From assembly GCF_026151205.1 (NCBI RefSeq), contig NC_087081.1, forward strand, positions 310,001 through 374,000: a DNA stretch of 64,000 nt. The letters run 5' to 3'. Of the stretch, positions 1 through 20,187 are shown one piece after another. The position numbers and the translations under genes are program-made. The stretch is from Bolinopsis microptera (taxonomy: Eukaryota; Ctenophora; Tentaculata; Lobata; Bolinopsidae). The notes beneath the pieces were generated by a model. That model ran no database searches, had not been told where the DNA came from, and saw only the letters and a list, made by a program, of their open reading frames with translations. Each line of letters begins with the position of its first letter. The first letter of the stretch is position 1.

Positions 1-178
1 AGAACCTTAAACTCACGAAATCGCACCAGTCAAAGATTTGCAAAGAGGTAGAATTGAATCTCATGAACTTGAATGGGGATTAAACTGCACCACATGTAAA
101 TTACAAAAGTTGTCATTAAATCTGGGCTATGAATACGTTGTAACTCATTGTGTTGTTACTAACATTATGTTTCGTCAG

Positions 179-7039
<6,861 letters not shown>

Positions 7040-7059
7040 GTTCGTTACAGTTTTGTCAC

Positions 7060-7900
7060 ATGTCACCAGTTACAACCACGTCACAGTTCACACGTTACAG
7101 TCAGGTCACACTTTACAACCACGTCACAGTTCACACGTTACAGTCAGGTCACACTTTACAATCACGTTACAGTTCACACGTTACAGTCAGGTCACACTTT
7201 ACAACCACGTCACAGTTCACACGTTACAGTCAGGTCACACTTTACAATCACGTTACAGTTCACACGTTACAGTCAGGTCACACTTTACAATCACGTCACA
7301 GTTCACACGTTACAGTCAGGTCACACTTTACAATCACGTCACAGTTCACACGTTACAGTCAGGTCACACTTTACAACCACGTCACAGTTCACACGTTACA
7401 GTCAGGTCACACTTTACAACCACGTCACAGTTCACACGTTACAGTCAGGTCACACTTTACAACCACGTCACAGTTCACACGTTACAGTCAGGTCACACTT
7501 TACAACCACGTCACAGTTCACACGTTACAGTCAGGTCACACTTTACAACCACGTCACAGTTCACACGTTACAGTCAGGTCACACTTTACAATCACGTCAC
7601 AGTTCACACGTTACAGTCAGGTCACACTTTACAATCACGTCACAGTTCACACGTTACAGTCAGGTCACACTTTACAACCACGTCACAGTTCACACGTTAC
7701 AGTCAGGTCACACTTTACAACCCCGTTACAGTTCACACGTCACAGTCAGGTCACACTTTACAACCACGTCACAGTTCACACGTTACAGTCAGGTCACACT
7801 TTACAATCACGTCACAGTTCACACGTTACAGTCAGGTCACACTTTACAATCACGTTACAGTTCACACGTTACAGTCAGGTCACACGTTACAGGTCACACG
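7060..7900 (+). repeat. 43-bp minisatellite, about 19 tandem copies
   Basis: Unit begins ACAACCACGTCACAGTTCAC and continues ACGTTACAGTCAGGTCACACTTT. Units differ mainly by CCACG/TCACG and GTCAC/GTTAC transitions. The array starts about 20 bp downstream of the last recognised APBB-like exon and so lies in an intron or at the gene end. Because 43 is not a multiple of 3 and the unit has no stop in any plus frame, all three frames stay open for about 860 bases. None is likely to be a gene. Confidence 0.97.
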
Positions 7901-10439
7901 TTACAGTGACAGTTACGTGACACATTTAAATCACATGACACACGTCACGTGACATTTTCATTGTTGGGCATTGTACCCATACAAAACATTTATCACCATG
8001 ACAATATCCCATACAATATAACCACGATATTATCTTGACACTCACTACTTATCTCTGTAATGTGCAGTGGGAGACAGTATTTATGGTAAGAACCCCCATT
8101 CTGTGAAGCGTAACGAGATTACCTGATCCAGGGAATCAAGTCAACGTATTAATCTCCTCTTAATGCAATCCACCGTCTGATACTCTGCTAATGAATGAGC
8201 GAGCACCAAGAGAGACGTCAATTTAATCGGACCAATGGTGGCCCGTAATTATTGTCAGCAGCCAGTGGGAAGGCGCGAGGGTGGTCACGTGGCCGAAGTA
8301 ATATTTGCAGAAAGGTTGCTGCTGGTTGAACAAGCTTATTTGGTGGTTTCTGGATATTGGTTGTCATGGTAACGTGGCATATATTCAGCTGTTTTATGAA
8401 AAATATATTGTCATGTAAATCGAATGAAGGTGATCATGCTTAAAGCAAATTTTTGCGCTCCCTCTGTCAAATACGATTAGTTTTATTCGAGGTCTTACTT
8501 CTAATCATTAGTTGCCATATTGCCTTTCAGTTATATCGCAGGTCTCGACTCTCGGATGAATTAAATAGATGATAATGTTGTAGTATTAATGTGTGCTTGC
8601 TGAGATATAACGTGATATATCACTAACAATAAGTAGTCTGAGGTTGAACCCATGATCCTTAACAAGCAGTATAATGTAAAGATCGCTGAGTCACGGTGGC
8701 TACGCCCTCCTTCATTTAATATGATTTTAAAAGTTTACTGTGAGGAATTATTTAACATGCCCAGACGAGTTTGAGCAACCTGTAATATTATACTTATAAT
8801 TTTAAACATTTTGATGGTAAAATTTTGAATGAAAGTATTGAAATGAAAGATTTAAGTTGTCTCGTTAAACTGTGGCTTAAGTTTTGTGGGAAGTTGGCCC
8901 AATCCCATACTGTCAGAGACAAGATGTTTTATCATCGTGTTGCCAGTTAAACCTGTTCTCAAGACAGAGCCTAATTGACCTCTTATTAATTTTTTCAACG
9001 GAATAAGGGTGTTTTCGTGTTATGAGACCATCAATAATTTAACTCCTCGTGGAATTTTATATCAGAATGATGCTCCACTTTCTGATCATGGGCCTTATTT
9101 AAAAATACCAATTTTAATTATTTCCCCTCTTTTTTAAGACGGGTTTCTGTTTGTATGTCCTCGTCTTACCCCTTACTCCGTCTCACCGTCTCACCGCTCA
9201 TAAGTGGACAGCGCCATGAACACGTGACAGTCACCTGTCACATTAACTAGTACTCAGTCTCCAGTGTCCAGTTACCAACTACCTCATGTCACGTACTCAT
9301 AGAGAGAACCTTTATAATTTACATCTTTTATCGCAGCTAAACGACCAGTTTCTGGTAACTAGCATCGTGTTTCCATGGATACCAAACATCCCTAATGGCT
9401 TGATTGTTAATTACGTACTGTTATAAAGGATAATGGATCGCTTAAAATGTTTAAGTAGAAAAAAGTCGTTAAATGGTATACATCGCCATTATTCGAGTTT
9501 ATTTTTTGCTTTCGCTCCAGTTTTTCCGTCTGTTCGAGTTGTTTTTGCGGGTTGTCCGACTTTAAGATGACGATTTTCCGTCCTTTCGATCAGCTGCAAC
9601 TTTTCTGGGGCAACATAAACAAGGACGAAAGTGTCTACCCTCCACGTGAATCTTTTCACTCACGATCTTGTCGTCCAAAACACCTCTCCGGACGTGGGCA
9701 GATGGGGGATTTATCGGAATCTGAGAGAGGGTGTCGCAAACGGATCATCAATCAGGTACTTCCAGATGAGATCGAGTAATTTGTGGTTTTTGATTAGATA
9801 ATTTCGTTTAGTAGATGTGTGGGCATATTTTGAGGTGGTGATTTGAAGAATGACACCCGGGGAAACTTTGAAAGGTTTCCGAATTAAACCAGCGGAGACG
9901 TTAGTCGTTGCTAATTGCTACATTATCGGGTTATTCAGACGAATTATTCTTTGGCATTGCAGTTTCATAATATTTATCGTTTTCCCATTTCAAAACGATC
10001 AACAAAACATAGACGTAGCGCGTGTCACGTGCGATGTAACCATGGGAACAGTATTACTTACCATATGTTCCACCGTATGACTGATCATTAGATCGCTTTT
10101 AAAAGTTTTAATAGACGTAAAACACATATTCTTCCCTCCCTTCTGCCTAGATTTCTACCATCTTTGAACTCGTACCAACTCAAGATACTCACCCAGCCAC
10201 TGCTCCCCAGCCACCCCCATAATCCAGTCTCCGGAAAATTAAACAAACCAGAGAGATCTAGTTAAACCAGCTAAATGTGGAGCACTTTCCACTCAAGTTC
10301 AAGTTTTGTGCAGCTTGGTGGGAGCACGGTGGGCAGCTAGCGCGCATAAGCTGTCATCGTGTATACATTTTGTTGTACTACTTATGGAGGGAGGGTATTT
10401 TCTTTTAACCTGAATCTTGTTGTTGTCTTCTTTTACTAA
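7901..10439. other. Non-coding region, possibly APBB-like intron
   Basis: Clean-looking sequence with no supported gene. A possible 18-nt exon (8068-8085, AG before and GTAAG after) is in the right phase to follow the last PTB1 exon. Small open frames at 9552-9779 and 9850-10080 lack family resemblance and are flanked by ordinary AT-rich DNA. Confidence 0.4.
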
Positions 10440-10599
10440 TCCCCTATGTGGGGACATTTTTTGTCCCTCATTAGGCTTTAAACTTTTAGTATTTTAGTAG
10501 TTTTATTTAGTTTGTATATTTGGAGTGAAAGGAGTGTGACATTAGTCCCGGTTGTTGTTTGGGTGTGTGTGCTAAATTTGTGGGGGCCCTTCTCGGTGG

Positions 10600-11010
10600 T
10601 ACTGTGCCAAGGGGTTAGAAAGGGGGTGGAGTCCCCAGTAAGGACCCCACTATTTACTGTGCCAAGTGTAGTGTGGAGTGCAGGAAAGACTCCACTACTA
10701 TTTTGTCCCCAAGTGTAAGGGGGGGGAAGGTTGGCGGGGGTTTTTTAAATGGATTTCCACTACTCCCTGTCCCCAATTTGTGGGTAGGGGGAGTGCAGAA
10801 TGACTCCCTAATTTTACGGGTCCCAAAAGTGTAAAAAAAAAAATTTTTTGGGGGTGAATTTAAGGGACCCCCTTACTACTGTCCCAAAGGGGGGTTTAAG
10901 TTTTTTGGGGGTTGGGCGGGTTAAATTGACTCCACTACTTAGTGCCAAGTGTGAAATTGGGTGCAGTAATGGACCCCACTATACTGTGCCAAGTAAAGGT
11001 GAACCCTTTT
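10600..11010 (+). repeat. Degraded tandem repeat within the low-quality stretch
   Basis: Variants of GACTCCACTACT, TGTGCCAAGTGT and AGTGGAGTGCAG recur every 40-100 bases, increasingly corrupted by homopolymer runs. A short tandem repeat would explain why sequencing or assembly failed here. Confidence 0.6.
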
Positions 11011-14000
11011 TTAGGGGCGTGTTGGAGTTGGGAGGGTTTTTTACGTTTTACAATTCGACAATTTTGTTTGCCCGGTCTTCCTTAAAAGTTTGAGTTGTCT
11101 TTTGTGGCCCTTTTTTAAAAACGGGAGGGTTTCAAATGATTTGGGGAAATAGGGGGGCCCATTCCCTTTTTGGGTTTATGAGTGAAGTTTTTCCGAAGGG
11201 GGTTAAGTTTTGTTGCCTAAAATGTCTGTGTTTTTAAATGTTGTTACATTTTTTTTTCCCAAAAATTTTAACAGTTATTTGTCACAGTGTGACCCCTCGT
11301 TTGGTACAGTCTTTTTATTGCAGCCCAATCACCCAATCTTTTAAAAAATTTTTGATCACCCAAAAAATCCGTTTTATTTAAAACCCAATTTTTTTGGCAG
11401 AAACAACTTTTAAAACTGTTTTCAGAGAAACCCGCTCTTTTGTTATAGTTGAAAAACCCCTTTATATATTTTATTATAACAAAATTATACTATTTTATAT
11501 AATTTTTAAAAGTATTCTAGGTTTATTTTTAATTTTTTATTATTTACAATGTTTAAGGGGGCAAAAGGGGATTAGTCAATGATCATTTGGGGGGAGGGAA
11601 ACCCCAAAAAAATTTTGGGGCGGTAAAATTGTTTGATTTTCCCTTGTGGCCCCCCTCTTCGTAATTGTTTTTTTATTTTATTTTTAAAATTTTAAGTAAA
11701 AATTTTAACGGTTGTGGGGGGTTTAAATTCACTTTTCCCAAAACACGTTTTTTTTAAAAAATGTCTTTTTAAAAAATGTCAATTTTAACTTCATTACACC
11801 GGGGGGTTTGCTTGGGGGGTTTGGGGCTTTTTCTATTTTGAATTCTATCCAAAAAATTCTCAAGGGAACGCTTTCCCCAAAAGAGCCCCCCCAAAACCCC
11901 ATGAGTTCCCCTTTAAACCCCCAAACAATCAGTGAACCCCAAATTAGTGGTTTTTCCAAATCCATTCAAAATACTTCCAATTTTTCAAAATTCCCTTATT
12001 TTCACCCGGGGGGCCTCCCACCTCCCCCATTCCCTGTTTCATTCCCCTTTTCCCTTTCATTTCCCAAAATTAATTAAAATTTTCCCCCCCCCCCCTTTCC
12101 CAACTCCCCCCCTTCCCCTACCATCCCCCCTTCCCCCCGGCGGCCCTTTTCCTTTCCCAAACTAAAACTTTATTTTTTTGTAATTTTAGAGAAGCCCCTG
12201 GTTTCATTGGACTTTGATGGGGGCCCTTTTCCCCCCCCTTTTACCCCCCCCCCCCCCTATTTCACCCCCCCCCAACCCCCCCCCCCTTTTTCCCCCCCCC
12301 AGTTATTTTTCTGTGTTTTTGGGTAAAGGTTACATTTTTTTATTTCCCCCTTTTAGGGTGATTTTTCCTGTCCCCCCGGTTCCTTTGCACGGGGCCCCCT
12401 TCCTGTTTTTCTGTTTGGGCTAATAACCCTTAAAAACAAAACCAGGTTTTTTTTGTTTTGTGTTTTATTTTGGGGAGGGGGGGTCCCAAAATCGCGGGTT
12501 GGGGGAAAAAATTATTTGTCCCCCAAATTAGTACGGGGGGGGTTAAAACGGTGGGTTGCCCCCCCATTGAAATTTTGGTGGAGTTTTTAAAGTTTGTTTT
12601 TGGCCTTTTTTTTGGTCCGTTTTTCTAGCTTTCCCTTGCGATTTTAACGGATTTGTCTCTTTTTGTGTTTGGTTCTGTTTTTTTCACGGCCCACTTTGGA
12701 GTCCCGGGAAAAAAAAATACGCCCTCAGCCGGGAACTTTGTTTTAAGATTTTCAAGTTTTAAAAGGGGGCCACTCTGTTCTACTTTTTCCCGGGCAGCTG
12801 TACCCGCCCCACCCCATTCGGGCCCATTTCGTCAGCCCTCAAAAGTTTTTTTTTGTTTCCCATTCGTTTTTAGCCCCCCCAAAAAATATTTTTTTTGACT
12901 TAGGGCTTTTATGTTAATTTATTTTTTAATTTATGCTTTTTGGTGGTTTTCAAATCTAAAAACCCTGAAAAACAACCCCCAGAAAAAAAAATTTTTTGTA
13001 AAAATTTGTTTCCCTTTTATTTCCGGGTTTGTTTTCCTTTTTTGGCGGGAAAAGGGGGCCCGTCATCTTTACTTCCCTAATTTTTTAGAATTAAAATTTT
13101 AGACGCAGGTAGGGGCTTACTGATTTTAATTTGGTCGGGATGTTTAATGAAAAACCTTATTTATCCCGTTTGTTATTTTTTTCCTTTAGGGGGAAAACAT
13201 ATTTTTGATTTTTTGTGGGCTTTTTTAAATTTGTCCTTTTTTCTTAAAGAGTTCCCTTTTAAAATTTACTAAAATTAAAAGTTGCGTTTTAAAATATTGT
13301 TATTAATTTTTAAATCCTTTTGGGAAAGGAAATTTTCGCAATAAAGGTGAAAAACATTAAAACCCAAAAATTAAAAAAGTAAGGTTTTGAAACCCCATGC
13401 TGGGGGTTTGGCTTCCCTTTCCAAACTGTTTCCCCCAAACCAAGAATCTACTTGGGGGATTTTGGGGGCCCCTTTGGGTTTTTTAAAAAAAAATTTAGGG
13501 GGTTTCCTTGGATATAGGGGCCGCCCCATCTTTTCAACTTTTACCTGTCTTTTTTTTAATTTAAAACCCCACTTTTTCCCAAAACCTTTTCCTGAAAAAT
13601 TCAACCCCTAAAAAAGTTTGTTTAGTGATAAAAAAACCTGACCAATTCCTATGAAACGGCCCCCGTTTTTAAAAACCCGAAATTTTTCCCCCTTTCCTCC
13701 CCCCCGGAATTCCATAAATTTTTTCGTAAAACCTGCGGGAATTTCTTAATTTTCCCGTTTAAATTTTTTCCCCGGTCCAAAGTTTGTTTGTTTCCCCGTG
13801 CGTGTCGCCCTTTCTTTTCCCATTCCCCAGTCTTACATTTTTTAATAATTTTCTCCAAAACTCCCCTCCATCAAACCCCCCTTGGGGGAATTCTTTTTAC
13901 TATTGGTTTTTAAATTTCGTTTCCCCTGTCTTTTTTAAAATTTTTTGGGGGAAGGGGCCTTTTTTTTGAGCCATAGAACATATTTTTTTTATAGCGAGGG

Positions 14001-14037
14001 TTTTTTAAATTCTTGGGAAAGGAATTTTAACAATTCC

Positions 14038-14290
14038 CCACCCTCACTCACTCCCCTCCCCCCACTAACCCTCACCCACTCACCTTCCTTTTCACCCACT
14101 CCCTCCCCTTTCCCCTTTTCACCCCCTACTCCCCCTTACTCACTCCCTACTCACCACCCCCACTCATCTCACTTCACTCATCCTCACTCACTACCACTCA
14201 CCCTCACTCACTCACCATCACTCCTCCACTTCACTAAACTCACTCCCCACACTCACTCATCACTCCCTTTCCCAAAAACACCCCCACATT
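14038..14290 (+). repeat. CACT/CCCA-rich low-complexity tract
   Basis: Dense CACTCACT and CTCACCC motifs, a simple repeat blurred by the poor consensus around it. Confidence 0.7.
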
Positions 14291-16173
14291 CCCACACGCA
14301 TCCCCCATCCTCAAGAAAATAAATGTAAAAACCCTTAAAATCCTGCGAATGATCTCACCCACCCGTTGTTTTTTTCAGGGCAGTCCCCACCGGGGACCCC
14401 CCCGGTGATTTTTTTTCAAGTTTTTAAAACTTTTTGACCCCCTTTTTGGGGTCCCCAAATAAAATCTAATTAGTTTTTTTGTAATACAAGCATTTTCCCC
14501 CTTCCTCTACCTTTTTTTGTTTTCTAAAACTGGGGTTTTTTTAAAAAAAATGTTTTTTTAATTGCAGTTTTTTCCCCAGTTTTTAAAAATTTTTCCTCGT
14601 TGGGGTAAGCAGGGTTTAAAGGGGGGGGGGGGGGGGGATGGGGGGGGGGGAAAGGCGTTTGTTGAGTGAACCCTTCACAACTCGTCGGTCAATTTCCTTT
14701 GCTGAACTTTTCGCTCGTTATCGGTTTTTTAAAAACGGGTTTTTTAGTTAGTTTTTTTGATAGTTTGTTTTATTTTGGTTTTTACTTAGTGAGCTATTAA
14801 AAAAGACCCTTTCTTTTTTTATTTTGTATTTTTTTTTTATTTAAATGGGGCCAACTGACCACGGGTTGTAAAAATGAAGTTGTATTCATTTTCAAATGCT
14901 GATTAGTTTTTTAGGGTTTAATTGATAGGGGATTGAAGAAAATTGAAGAATAAAGAAAGGGAAGATATAAAACCCTATGAAGATAAAGTTTAAAAAAAAA
15001 TGAAGTTTATGAAGATAGGGAAGATATGAATTTGAAGTATATGAAGATAAAATAAAGATATGAAGATATAAAAGATATGAAGTTTGAAATATAAAGAAAA
15101 GGGAAGATATAAAAGATATGAAGATATAAACGATAGGTTATATACATCAGGGTATTTTTTTGGGCCCAATAAAAATTTGTCCCCCAAAGGGGTTGGAGCG
15201 GGAGAAAGGTTATCATGTTAATTTTGAGCGCCATTGTGGTTTTTCGAAAAATGAATTTTTGATTTGGGTCGTTTTTGAGTTCAAGTATTTAAAGGAAACC
15301 TTTGGGCAATTTTATTAAAATCCCCTGAAATTTTCTTAAAAATCAAAAACCCTCAAATTTTCCCAGGGAAAAAGGATTTGAAATGAGGGTAGTTTTATTA
15401 ATTCCCATCTTATCAAAAGAAAAAAATTTTGAAAAGCAGCCCAAAATAGGGAAATAACGAGGACCCGCCCGGATGTAACCCTTAAATTTGTGTCATGTGC
15501 TGTTTCCTTGAACACCCTAGTTCTTTTTATATAGTTTAATTTCCCTTGATTTCTGCCCCATTTTGTTTTTAAACGTTCTATCGGGGGGGAACCCAAATTT
15601 CTTGGCTCCTTAAATTACTTTCACAAAATTAAAAATAATAAAAATTATAAATTTTTTTGGTTGCATGTTAAAATTTTCGCTCGAAAAAACTGACCGGCCA
15701 AATTTTTTCTTAAATTTTAAACCCCGAGGGGTTTTCAGGACAGGATTTAAAATTGGGGGGGGTTTTTCATTTCTTCAGAAATTTTTTTGGAAAAAAACCC
15801 TTCATCCTAGTTTTGATAAAAAAGGTATAACGTACGAAGATTTTTTATTTCACAATATTTGTTCGGGCGATGACGTCAGAAAAACCCTTAAATTTTTTGT
15901 AAATAGAAGTAACCAACATCCCCTAAAATTGTGGGGATACAAAAGGGGTCCCCCCCCCCCCACCCCCCCCCCCGGGCCCTTTCCCCTTTTTCCCCCCGGG
16001 CTAAACTTTTTTCCCCAAAATAGGGGAATTTAAATGAATATTTAGGAGGGTTTTTTTCGCCCCTTCCCTTTTACCCTTTTAAAACCACTTTTAAACCATC
16101 CCTTTGAATTTTCCCCATTTTTCTTATCGGGTTTTTATTAATTGTTTTTGTTTTTCCCTTTTAATGAAAATTT

Positions 16174-16215
<42 letters not shown>

Positions 16216-17564
16216 TTACAAAAATTATTTTTTTACTTTAAAAATTCTAATTTTTAACCTTTTAAATCCTAATTTTTTTTTTGAAAGATTTTTTTATTCT
16301 CTGAAACCCCCTTTCCCCTTTTTCACAAATTTTGTAACTTTCCCACAAAATTTAAAATTTTTGTACTGAGCGGGTAAAAATACCCTTAAATTTTAGGGTA
16401 ATTCGCCAAACACGATAAACCCCATACCCTTTTAAACTTTCCCGTTTTAAAATATGTTTTCTAAAGGGGTTTAAAATATTTCTTTTTTTCATGATCGGGG
16501 ACTTTGACAGCAAATAAACCCCAATCAGTTGGAAACCATTTTTTTTAGTTTTTCCCCAACAAAACTTTAAAAACCCCGCAACCCAAAAATATTTAAAAAA
16601 AAAACAAATTATTTATATAAAATTCCAAGTTTTATTGAAACAAACCTGTCTTTTTCCCTTGGAAAAAACTGCCAGGGCAGGGGGGTTTCAGAGCAAAGTC
16701 CCGCCCCCCACCCCCGGGGCTATCGGGGTTACCCCCCTTCTTTCCACCCGCCCCCAGTCTTCCCTCCCAAAAAACCCTTTGCGGGGATTTGAGACACTTT
16801 CCTTGGGGTTTTTAAAGAGGGGAAAAAGGAGAAGGGAAAAAACTTTTTCTAAATGATTCTTAATTCACTTTTTTCCCCCTTTCTTTTTTTTTCGTATCTT
16901 AAAAATTAAAAATTTGTCTTCTTGGGGTTTGTTTCCCGGACCCCCCCACCCAAAACCCACAACCCATGAGTCCGTTTTATTCAGAGCAGGGGAAAAATTT
17001 GTTCCCAATGGGAAAACAATTTAACTTGTTGTGAAAAAGGAACCGCTGTAAAGGGGTTTTTAATCTCCCAATACGGGGCCCTTCCTAACTTTTGGAAAAT
17101 TAAAAACGCTTTATTGGGTAAAAGGGTTATCCATGAAAGCGTTGAGAAACGGGAGAAAAACCCTATCGGGGAAAAAAAAATTTGGGAGAAAAGTTCCCGG
17201 GGAAAAAATTTCTTTTGTCAGCAATCAATTTTATCAAAAAACAGCTGGTAAGTTTTTAAATTTTTAAATTAAAATTTGAGGTACATTTTGTAAATTTGTT
17301 TCATTTTTTAATTTTAATTCCTAATTTTCTTAAAAAATATTAATTTTTATAATACTCTACAAAATGTCAACCTTTTCTCTAAAGGGAATTTTTGGGTTTT
17401 TCGGATCGCACATTTTTAGCGGGAAAAACGGATTTAAAGGTTGTGTCTTTCAGGGCGCGGGGGGAAAACAGGAACATCTTTTGGGAACCCAAAGTCCACG
17501 GAGGTCCCAGGATTTTTATTGTAAAGGGTTATACCGGGGTTATTTTCGGGCCCGGGTCGCTGTC

Positions 17565-17760
17565 GGTCTGTCGGGTTTTTGTCTGTCTTTGTCTTTTTCT
17601 GTCTGTCTTGTCTTGGTCTCTGTCTGTCTGTTGTCTTGGTTTTGTTTTGTCTGTCTGTTGTCTGTCTGTCTTTTTCTGTCTGTTTGAAAGTATGTCTGTC
17701 GTTTTTGTCTGTTTTGTCTGTCTGTCTGCTGTCTGTCTGTTTGGTCTGTCTGTCTTTTTG
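17565..17760 (+). repeat. (GTCT)n microsatellite
   Basis: Repeated GTCTGTCT with TTTT interruptions; the matching SVCLSV and TDRQTDRQ reading frames are artefacts. Confidence 0.9.
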
Positions 17761-17794
17761 CCCTGTTGTTGTCGGGCCGGGCATCCCATGGATG

Positions 17795-17975
17795 TAGTAT
17801 GTATGTATGTATGTATGTATGAAATGTATGAAATGTAATGTTGTATTTTAGGGCTGTATGTAGTTATGTTATGAAAGGTTTGTATGTAAGTGTTTTGAAA
17901 ATTGTATGTATTTTAGGGTTAGGGGAAAAATGTTGTATGTATGTTGTATGTTGTTATGTATGTATGTTTTGAAAT
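17795..17975 (+). repeat. (GTAT)n microsatellite
   Basis: Tandem GTATGTAT with interruptions, directly after the GTCT tract. The two adjacent tetranucleotide repeats probably contributed to the poor consensus. Confidence 0.85.
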
Positions 17976-18962
17976 TTATGTCTGTTTATTTTTCTTTTTG
18001 GGGGTTGGGGTTTTTTTGGTTCCAAAATTTGGTTGCTTTTTCTTTTTAGCAAAAGGGCTTACTGCGGTTGTTAGGAGAAATTAAAAAAACTGGTCCCCAG
18101 GTAAACGAGGGTTTCGTAAAAATTTAAAAATTTTTGGGAGGGATTTTGGTGCAACCAGCAAGGTTTTTCAGTGACTTTTCCTTACAAATTAAAAAGATGG
18201 CAAACATTTTACAGCAAAAGGTCCCTTCCTTTTTTTCAAAATTTTATTTTTTTAAAATTAAAAATTTTAACTTTTTAACTCAAAAACTTCCTAAAAAACC
18301 TTAAATAAAAACTTTTAAAAGAAATGCCTTTTACAAATTTAGTTTCTAACTAAAATTGTTTTTAATAAGAAATTTCCTTTTAAAAAGGTTTCTGCCCCTT
18401 TGTAAAAAAAAAACAATCCTTACGGGGTTTGAAAAGGTTATGTGCGGGACATGGGGGCGCCCCTATTAAGAAGGGCTTTTTTAAACGAAACGAAAATCAG
18501 TTTTTAAAACTGGCAAAAAGGGGGGAAAGAAAAGAAAGGGGGAAAACGCGGATTGCGGGAAGGGGTCGCCGGGAGTACCCCCCTTTTACCCAAATAAACC
18601 TTTCCCAATTTTTTATTTTTTTTTTTTAACCTTCGGTCAAATTGTAGGATTCCCTGCCGGATGGGGTTTTGTTTTGAACATTTCTTTCGTTCTACATCAA
18701 TATGAATGCTTTTAATTTTAAACCAAATTTATTTTAACCTTTAGGGGTTTTTAACTGTAAAATAGATAAAAAACAAGGGGAAAAAGGCTTTTTTTCCCAA
18801 AATTTCCTGCGGCAAAAATTTGCCCCTAATTTTTTAACGATAGGTCATTCTGGAAGCGATTAAAAAAGAAGAGCCCAGAAACGGAAAGGCGAAGTCTAGC
18901 TACAAAAGGATAAAATTATCAGCAAGTTGCGGTTCACATGCACCCCGCGCTTCAACAGTTCA

Positions 18963-19008
18963 TGACGTCACGTTGTTCCGATGACGTCACATCTATCATA
19001 CGACGTCA
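18963..19008. promoter_or_regulatory. Cluster of three CRE-like (TGACGTCA) sites
   Basis: Perfect TGACGTCA palindromes at 18963-18970 and 18982-18989 and a half-matching GACGTCA at 19002-19008, all within 46 bp. TGACGTCA is the binding site of CREB/ATF bZIP factors. No adjacent promoter or gene is recognised, so regulatory function is inference. Confidence 0.35.
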
Positions 19009-20187
19009 CAACACCGTGCGTTGCTCGTGACGCTAAAGTCAGTAGTACAGAGTAGCCGCTACCTTGTATGTAAACTGGATACTAGCGTCGCGTCTTTAAT
19101 GAAATTCCTCCTCATAGTTTCCACTATGAAAACACCTATGGAGGGATTATTTATACTACAGACAATTCCCAGACAATTTGGTGTGCTGTGATTGGACACA
19201 GAGCTATGTTTATATTTCAAAGATAATTTGGCCTCCGAGGTTACAAATTTTGTTTTAACCAGATAATGTTGTTGGGATGCTTAAAATATTCCAGTACGTA
19301 CAATTATTTTTATTCGATATCAGATTTCTCTAATGGCAACAGACCATAGGAAGTTTTCATTCGAAAGAAAACTTACATTTCCTCATTTTGTTTACTTGTA
19401 CTGTTTCTTGGTATGTACTTCGTACAGGTTATCATAATCGATATTTTAATTGTTATCAGCTTGATAAAATCCACCACGATACCCACCATCAGTCCTGATG
19501 GTCCAGATATTTGTGTAATCTGAGATGTTTAGGGATATTAACGGATATAATACATGATAATTATTGATTAATTGAATTTAATCGATAAATGTTCATTGCG
19601 GTTAATTACAATACCAATTTCGATGGTAAGAAGATGGATTAGATTAAAAGTGATCAGAGTTTTGAGTTAGCGGTTTTAGTTATCGGATAATGAATCTGTT
19701 TATTTTGTTTTATGTACATTGCGGCAGTGGTCAGCTCATGAACGAACAACTGTCCAGTACTGATATTGGATATTATATGATAGAATATAATTTTTATTGT
19801 ATAGTTGTTTGGTCAGAATTCTCAAAATTCAGCAATGATTTGAAGTTTCAGTTCGTCGAGCAGGCAGCTTATCTTGATCTTGATACCAAAACCATGAACC
19901 AATACCAAATACTGATGAAAGAAAATGATAAATGAATTAGTTCCCATTGCAACAGAAATCATTTGGGGTTTCCAAACCAGCGTGCTAAATCACTCTACAG
20001 TCGATCTTCGAGATTTTTCTAAAAGGGCCCCCGACAGTTGAATCAAACTTGAATCGATTTATTTTCGGACGCTGATTCCGAATCACCCTCCACGACATTG
20101 GGTTATAATGCTCCCCTGGCGAGATATTGGCGAAAAACTGTCTCGATCACGTGATATGACCATATACGTGCATCTCACCATCCTTGA

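Larger units (their letters stand above)
10440..18870. other. Low-quality consensus (inflated homopolymers), not annotatable
   Basis: From about 10.4 kb the text changes character abruptly: runs of 3-10 identical bases dominate, with many GGGGGG/CCCCCC/TTTTTT blocks and a 37-base C run at 16176-16212. The texture returns to normal near 18.87 kb. A repeat of the type GACTCCACTACT...TGTGCCAAGTGT can be seen decaying between 10.6 and 11.0 kb. Such a pattern is expected from low-quality reads or a failed consensus, not biology. Open frames here (Pro/Phe/Gly-rich) should be ignored. APBB-like exons could be hidden here. Confidence 0.85.

Noticed and set aside
7060-7900. CRISPR-like array
   Set aside because: Repeats are contiguous with no unique spacers and the context is animal DNA; it is a minisatellite.
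11729-16856. Numerous Pro-, Phe- and Gly-rich open frames
   Set aside because: They come from inflated homopolymers in a low-quality block.
17364-17838. Frames with SVCLSV or TDRQTDRQ repeats on both strands
   Set aside because: Translation of the GTCT microsatellite.
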